Shown here in pieces: positions 21,170-24,234 of a stretch of DNA of 24,234 bases. This DNA comes from Planctomycetota bacterium (GTDB lineage Bacteria > Planctomycetota > Phycisphaerae > Sedimentisphaerales > Anaerohalosphaeraceae). Where the stretch lies: positions 1 to 24,234 of the forward strand of contig DAOVVQ010000016.1 of assembly GCA_030637065.1 (NCBI GenBank), written 5' to 3'. The notes beneath the pieces are model-generated. The model did not search any database, was not told where the DNA came from, and was given only the letters and a program-made list of their open reading frames with translations. Position numbers and translations under genes: made by a program. Position 1 is the first letter of the stretch. The number at the start of each line of letters is the position of its first letter.

Positions 21170-22624
21170 ATGCCTGAAATACGAAATTGTAGCTATTTAC
21201 GAGGGAATATAATGTTTGACGCGATGGATAACGGCTCGTGGGACCAGGCCGAGCAAAAGGCATACGAGGCTTACGAACTGTACGAAGAGGGGCGAATGCA
21301 CATGGCGCTCTTGCAGCTCCATGAGGCGATCGAGCTTAACCCCAGCAACAGTGCATGGCATTTCAACGCCGGGTTGACGCTCGACGCTCTCGAAAGATAC
21401 GAGGACGCCATCGACTCCTACGAAAAGGCCCTCGCGCTCAATTCCGATGACCCGGAGATACTAAACTCGCTCGCCGTCGACTATACACGCACCGGAAGAT
21501 ACGACCTGGCATTGGAGACATTCGAGACCATCCAGCAGCTCCAGCCGGATTTCGAGCCGGGCTACTGCAACCGGATCATCGCGTACACCGAGATGGACGA
21601 ACACGACAAGGCCGAGGAAATGTTCTACATGGCCCAGCAGATAAACCCCGACTGCCCAATATGCTTCTACAACATCGGAAACTCGCTCTTCACCCGTCAG
21701 CAGTACGACAAGGCGATATGGTGCTGGGAGCGAACCGCTATTCTGGAGCCGACACACCCGCAGATCAACTACCGCATCGCACAGGCACACTGGGCCAACG
21801 GAAATCTGCAATTGGCACGGCTGCACTTCCTGCAGGAACTGCGAAACAACCCCGGCGATATCGACGTGATACTCGACTTCGGCATATTCCTCCTGAAAAG
21901 AGACCAGAAGGGCGCCGCCAAAGAGAAATTCAACCGAATACTCGAACTCGAGCCCGGTTTCGGACCGGCACTGTTTTACTTAGGCGAAATGGCCTTTAGC
22001 GAAAACGACTACGCAAAGGCGATGGAGCTTTACCACCAGGCCGAAAGGACCGACCCGAAACTGCCCGGACCGAGATTTCGACTCGCCCGGATCGCACTGC
22101 TCACCGGCGACAAGGACAAGGTCCGCAAATATTTGAGACAGGAATACGCCCTCGACGTCGATGACGGCGACGTGCTCATGTCGATGGGCCTGATGTTCCT
22201 GGATATCGACGAGATCGACTTCGCCACCGACTGCTTCCTGAGGATAGTCGACGAGGACCGCGAAAACGCCGACGCATTCTGCTGCCTCGGCAGCACACTC
22301 GCCAAAAGAAACGAGTTCGACGGGGCACTGCAATTCTTCCAGCACGCCCTGAGCATCAAAGAAAACGACCCCGACATACTCGTCAATATCGCTCAACTAT
22401 ACCAGAGCACCGGACTGATAACCTCCGCCGCAAAAACGATCGACTCAGCCGCCCTGGCCCACCCGCAAAACGCGGAGATCGCACGGTTGGCAAAACAGAT
22501 CCGCCGGGCAAAACTAAAAACATCGATCTCAAGACGAATACGAAGAACCGCACTATACCAAAACCTGACCGCTGCAATCGCAACATACAAATACAGAATA
22601 AGAAGATTCTTTCGAAAATACTAA
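21170..22624 (+). CDS. Tetratricopeptide-repeat protein
   Basis: A cytoplasmic helical scaffold built of about eleven to twelve TPR units from residue ~27 to ~440. They are recognised by repeats like NAGLTLDALERYEDAIDSYE, NIGNSLFTRQQYDKAIWCWE and LGEMAFSENDYAKAMELYHQ. The last 40 residues are strongly basic (KQIRRAKLKTSISRRIRRTA and a final RIRRFFRKY), suggesting contact with nucleic acid or an acidic membrane. No signal peptide or membrane segment is visible. The start at 21170 follows GAGG; a second ATG at 21212 (MFDAMD) follows AGGG and is equally acceptable. It is divergent from ribH. The partner is unknown. Confidence 0.92.
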   Translation: MPEIRNCSYLRGNIMFDAMDNGSWDQAEQKAYEAYELYEEGRMHMALLQLHEAIELNPSNSAWHFNAGLTLDALERYEDAIDSYEKALALNSDDPEILNSLAVDYTRTGRYDLALETFETIQQLQPDFEPGYCNRIIAYTEMDEHDKAEEMFYMAQQINPDCPICFYNIGNSLFTRQQYDKAIWCWERTAILEPTHPQINYRIAQAHWANGNLQLARLHFLQELRNNPGDIDVILDFGIFLLKRDQKGAAKEKFNRILELEPGFGPALFYLGEMAFSENDYAKAMELYHQAERTDPKLPGPRFRLARIALLTGDKDKVRKYLRQEYALDVDDGDVLMSMGLMFLDIDEIDFATDCFLRIVDEDRENADAFCCLGSTLAKRNEFDGALQFFQHALSIKENDPDILVNIAQLYQSTGLITSAAKTIDSAALAHPQNAEIARLAKQIRRAKLKTSISRRIRRTALYQNLTAAIATYKYRIRRFFRKY

Positions 22625-22707
22625 GAACCGAGCACCCAAAACCACAAAACCATCTCGCCCGTCATCCCGACCGAGCGAAGCACCAAGTTGTCACAAATCC
22701 CTGCGCC

Positions 22708-22796
22708 GGGTGGCAGCGCGTTTGCGCAGCAAACCGATGGGCGTATCCACAATTCCGCCCACCATCGGTTTGGCTCCGCCAAACACGCTGCCACCC
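22708..22796. repeat. Nested palindromic element, copy B (complete)
   Basis: The left arm (22708-22740) and right arm (22762-22796) pair as GGGTGGCAGCG/CGCTGCCACCC, one mismatch, GTTTG/CAAAC, an internal loop, then CAAACCGATGG/CCATCGGTTTG, around a 21-base apical loop. Each arm also makes its own hairpin (GTTTG-cgcag-CAAAC and GTTTG-gctccgc-CAAAC). It shares the CAAACCGATGG core and architecture with copy A at 18628-18710. It lies in the 329-base gap after the TPR gene; no gene was seen in the rest of that gap. Confidence 0.9.
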
Positions 22797-22870
22797 TTGC
22801 TGCGAATAGGGCGTAGGATTCATGCCGCGTCTTAGAGTACCCTTTCCACTACGTCGAGGGTTTTTTCCAC

Positions 22871-22899
22871 TTCCAAATTTGCCTGATTTGCGCTAAAAT
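22871..22899 (+). promoter_or_regulatory. Possible promoter of the YjbQ-family gene
   Basis: TTCCAA (22871-22876), a 17-base spacer and TAAAAT (22894-22899), about 55 bases before the start codon. The -35 is weak. Confidence 0.4.
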
Positions 22900-22953
22900 G
22901 CTGCTTTGAGGCTGGCCGGGGGCCTTTTTTGTACCGGCAGAAAGGATAGGAAC

Positions 22954-23370
22954 ATGAAAAGCTATCGAAAAGAGCTCTGGTTTCAGGCTCCGCAGAGGCG
23001 TCAGCTTATCAATATTACCCCTCAGGTCGAGCAGTGTCTCGCGGAAAGCGGCATTACCGAGGGGCTTTTGTTGTGCAACGCCATGCACATTACCGCCAGC
23101 GTTTTTATCAACGACGACGAATCCGGCTTGCACCACGATTTTGAGGTCTGGCTCGAAGGGCTTGCGCCCGAAAAACCCTACTCCCGGTATCGACATAACG
23201 GATACGAAGACAACGCCGACGCGCACCTGAAGCGCACCATTATGGGCAGAGAGGTTACTGTCGCTGTTACCGGCGGCGAGCTGGATTTCGGGCCCTGGGA
23301 GCGGATATTTTATGGAGAATTCGACGGAAAAAGGAAAAAAAGGGTCCTCGTCAAGATCATCGGCGAATAA
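22954..23370 (+). CDS. yjbQ: YjbQ-family protein (UPF0047)
   Basis: A small conserved cytoplasmic protein, 138 residues, of the YjbQ/UPF0047 family, members of which have been linked to a secondary thiamine phosphate synthase activity; the true cellular role is debated. The conserved blocks are all present: NAMHITASVFINDDESGLHHD (His and acidic pair, about 39-59), DNADAHLKRTIMG (second His), and VTGGELDFGPWERIFYGEFD. The start at 22954 (MKSYRKELWFQ) follows AAAGGATAGG; a longer frame reaching 22906 has no ribosome site and reads through the leader. It is followed 51 bases later by the phosphatase-like gene on the same strand. Confidence 0.95.
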   Translation: MKSYRKELWFQAPQRRQLINITPQVEQCLAESGITEGLLLCNAMHITASVFINDDESGLHHDFEVWLEGLAPEKPYSRYRHNGYEDNADAHLKRTIMGREVTVAVTGGELDFGPWERIFYGEFDGKRKKRVLVKIIGE

Positions 23371-23421
23371 CTGACCTACGCGAATATCGAACATAATCGA
23401 AACAATATCAAAGGAGAAAGC

Positions 23422-24234
23422 GTGCTAAACAGAGGATTAACCGGCCTAAAGGCCAACACCCGCTCGTCGCTTTCGGCGATCATGCTTCTTATCGTCCTTC
23501 TTGCCGCCACAACCCCGGCGTTTTCGGCTATAACCAAGGGCCCTGTCCTGCTGAGGGTCGAGCAGCAGCGGATGGCTCTTATGTGGGAGACCGACACACC
23601 AGGCCCTAGCCGCGTTACCTGCACCGGCCCGTACAGCTTTAAGGCCAGCGCCAGCACCAACCCCATCGCCGTCGAGTTCGCACCGGAGGGCTCCGAACAG
23701 ACCCAGACCGTCTACATCCACAAATTATGGTTAGACGGTCTTTCGGCTGGGACGACTTACGAATATCAGATCGCCGCCGGCAGTGCCAAGAGCAAACGGC
23801 ACCAGTTCCAGACCGTCCCTCGTGATACCACGCGGTTTCGATTCGTCGTGCTCGGCGACAGCCGGACAAACCCCGAAAACTTCCGCAAGATCGTCGAGCA
23901 GATAATAAAGGCAAAACCCGCCTTCGTCGTACACTCCGGCGACCTGGTCACCAAAGGCAGCATCTATCACCAGTGGCAGGAGCAGTTCTACGACGTGCTC
24001 CTCGCCGACTATCCCGGCGTGGCAATCGTTCCCGAGTCGGGCATGTGGTTCAACCCGAAGTACATGGGCCGGGCCAACAAGCGCGCCGAGCAGTACTGGG
24101 CCATGACGCAGGCCCTCGCCAGGAAACGGGGATACCCCTTCAGCGACGTCTACGCCGCCATGAAGCGCGCGGCCGAGGGCGGCAATTGGGATCTGGCCAT
24201 CCGCCGCGACAGAACCCTCGACGCGAGCAAGGAC
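23422..24234 (+). CDS. Exported phosphatase-like protein joined to an SGNH-like region (partial)
   Basis: Begins with GTG after a strong AAAGGAG and runs off the end of the window without a stop; 271 residues are visible. Signal peptide to about residue 36 (TPAFSA). Residues 37-135 resemble the Fn3-like N-terminal domain of purple acid phosphatases (VRVEQQ..MALMWET, LDGLSAGTTYEYQIAAG). From 138 a calcineurin-type metallophosphatase begins: FVVLGDSR (Asp146) and FVVHSGDLV (Asp174). The expected third block, a GNHE/GNHD motif some 20-30 residues later, is missing. Instead, from about residue 191 the sequence reads like the end of an SGNH/GDSL hydrolase (YPGVAIVPESGMWFNPKYMG, QALARKRGYPFSDVYAAMKR). 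It may be a genuine fusion, a recombinant gene or an assembly join at the window end. Confidence 0.75.
   Translation, partial: MLNRGLTGLKANTRSSLSAIMLLIVLLAATTPAFSAITKGPVLLRVEQQRMALMWETDTPGPSRVTCTGPYSFKASASTNPIAVEFAPEGSEQTQTVYIHKLWLDGLSAGTTYEYQIAAGSAKSKRHQFQTVPRDTTRFRFVVLGDSRTNPENFRKIVEQIIKAKPAFVVHSGDLVTKGSIYHQWQEQFYDVLLADYPGVAIVPESGMWFNPKYMGRANKRAEQYWAMTQALARKRGYPFSDVYAAMKRAAEGGNWDLAIRRDRTLDASKD

Noticed and set aside
22905..22933. Terminator just before the YjbQ gene (GGCC-ggg-GGCC followed by six T)
   Set aside because: The stem is only four pairs with a three-base loop, and it would lie within the gene's own leader; too weak to call.
1..24234. CRISPR array, prophage, transposase or rRNA/tRNA genes
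   Set aside because: No regularly spaced direct repeats of 20-40 bases, no phage or transposase-like proteins and no structural RNA gene were found on either strand.

Overview
The window looks like chromosomal DNA of a polysaccharide-degrading planctomycete, most likely of the Phycisphaerae/Sedimentisphaerales type. This is inferred from gene content, not from a marker gene. The clues are an exported GH29 fucosidase, a formylglycine-type sulfatase, an HGGG esterase, a very large exported beta-helix protein, two secreted 'W/F-R-G' PQQ-like propellers, and moderate GC with many secreted or lipoprotein products. No rRNA, tRNA, CRISPR array, phage gene or transposase gene was found.

Layout. 1-2040: an ankyrin-repeat lipoprotein and a GAF-GGDEF diguanylate cyclase, both on the minus strand. 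2394-6875: a GH29 fucosidase and two PQQ-like propeller proteins placed tail to tail. 7191-9396 (minus): an Rrf2-type regulator, a small zinc-ribbon membrane protein and a Pro-rich protein of unknown function. 9862-12266 (plus): a lipoyl-less E2 acyltransferase-like protein whose catalytic motif is degenerate, two related small membrane proteins coupled by ATGA, and a TauE/SafE-type permease. 12385-17578 (plus): a probable operon of EF-hand esterase, beta-helix/PDZ protein and sulfatase, with a good promoter in front; this reads as one secreted system for a sulfated, esterified glycan. 17855-18622: a small outer-membrane barrel. 18979-20845 (minus): ribH-nusB-parA-like operon. 21170 to the end (plus): a TPR protein, a YjbQ-family protein and a protein that runs off the window, beginning as a purple-acid-phosphatase-like enzyme and continuing as something resembling an SGNH hydrolase.

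The most interesting non-coding content is (i) a candidate small RNA at about 18866-18949 with its own promoter, a perfect 17-bp inverted repeat over the -35 box and a terminator shared with the convergent parA-like gene; (ii) two copies of a long, doubly nested palindromic element (18628-18710 and 22708-22796); (iii) two copies of a short REP-like palindrome, one inside a signal-peptide coding region (12399-12424, 16152-16177); and (iv) heptamer-phased tandem repeats right upstream of two genes (746-773, 9786-9860). No complete new defence or mobile system was recognised. All function calls rest on motifs read by eye.
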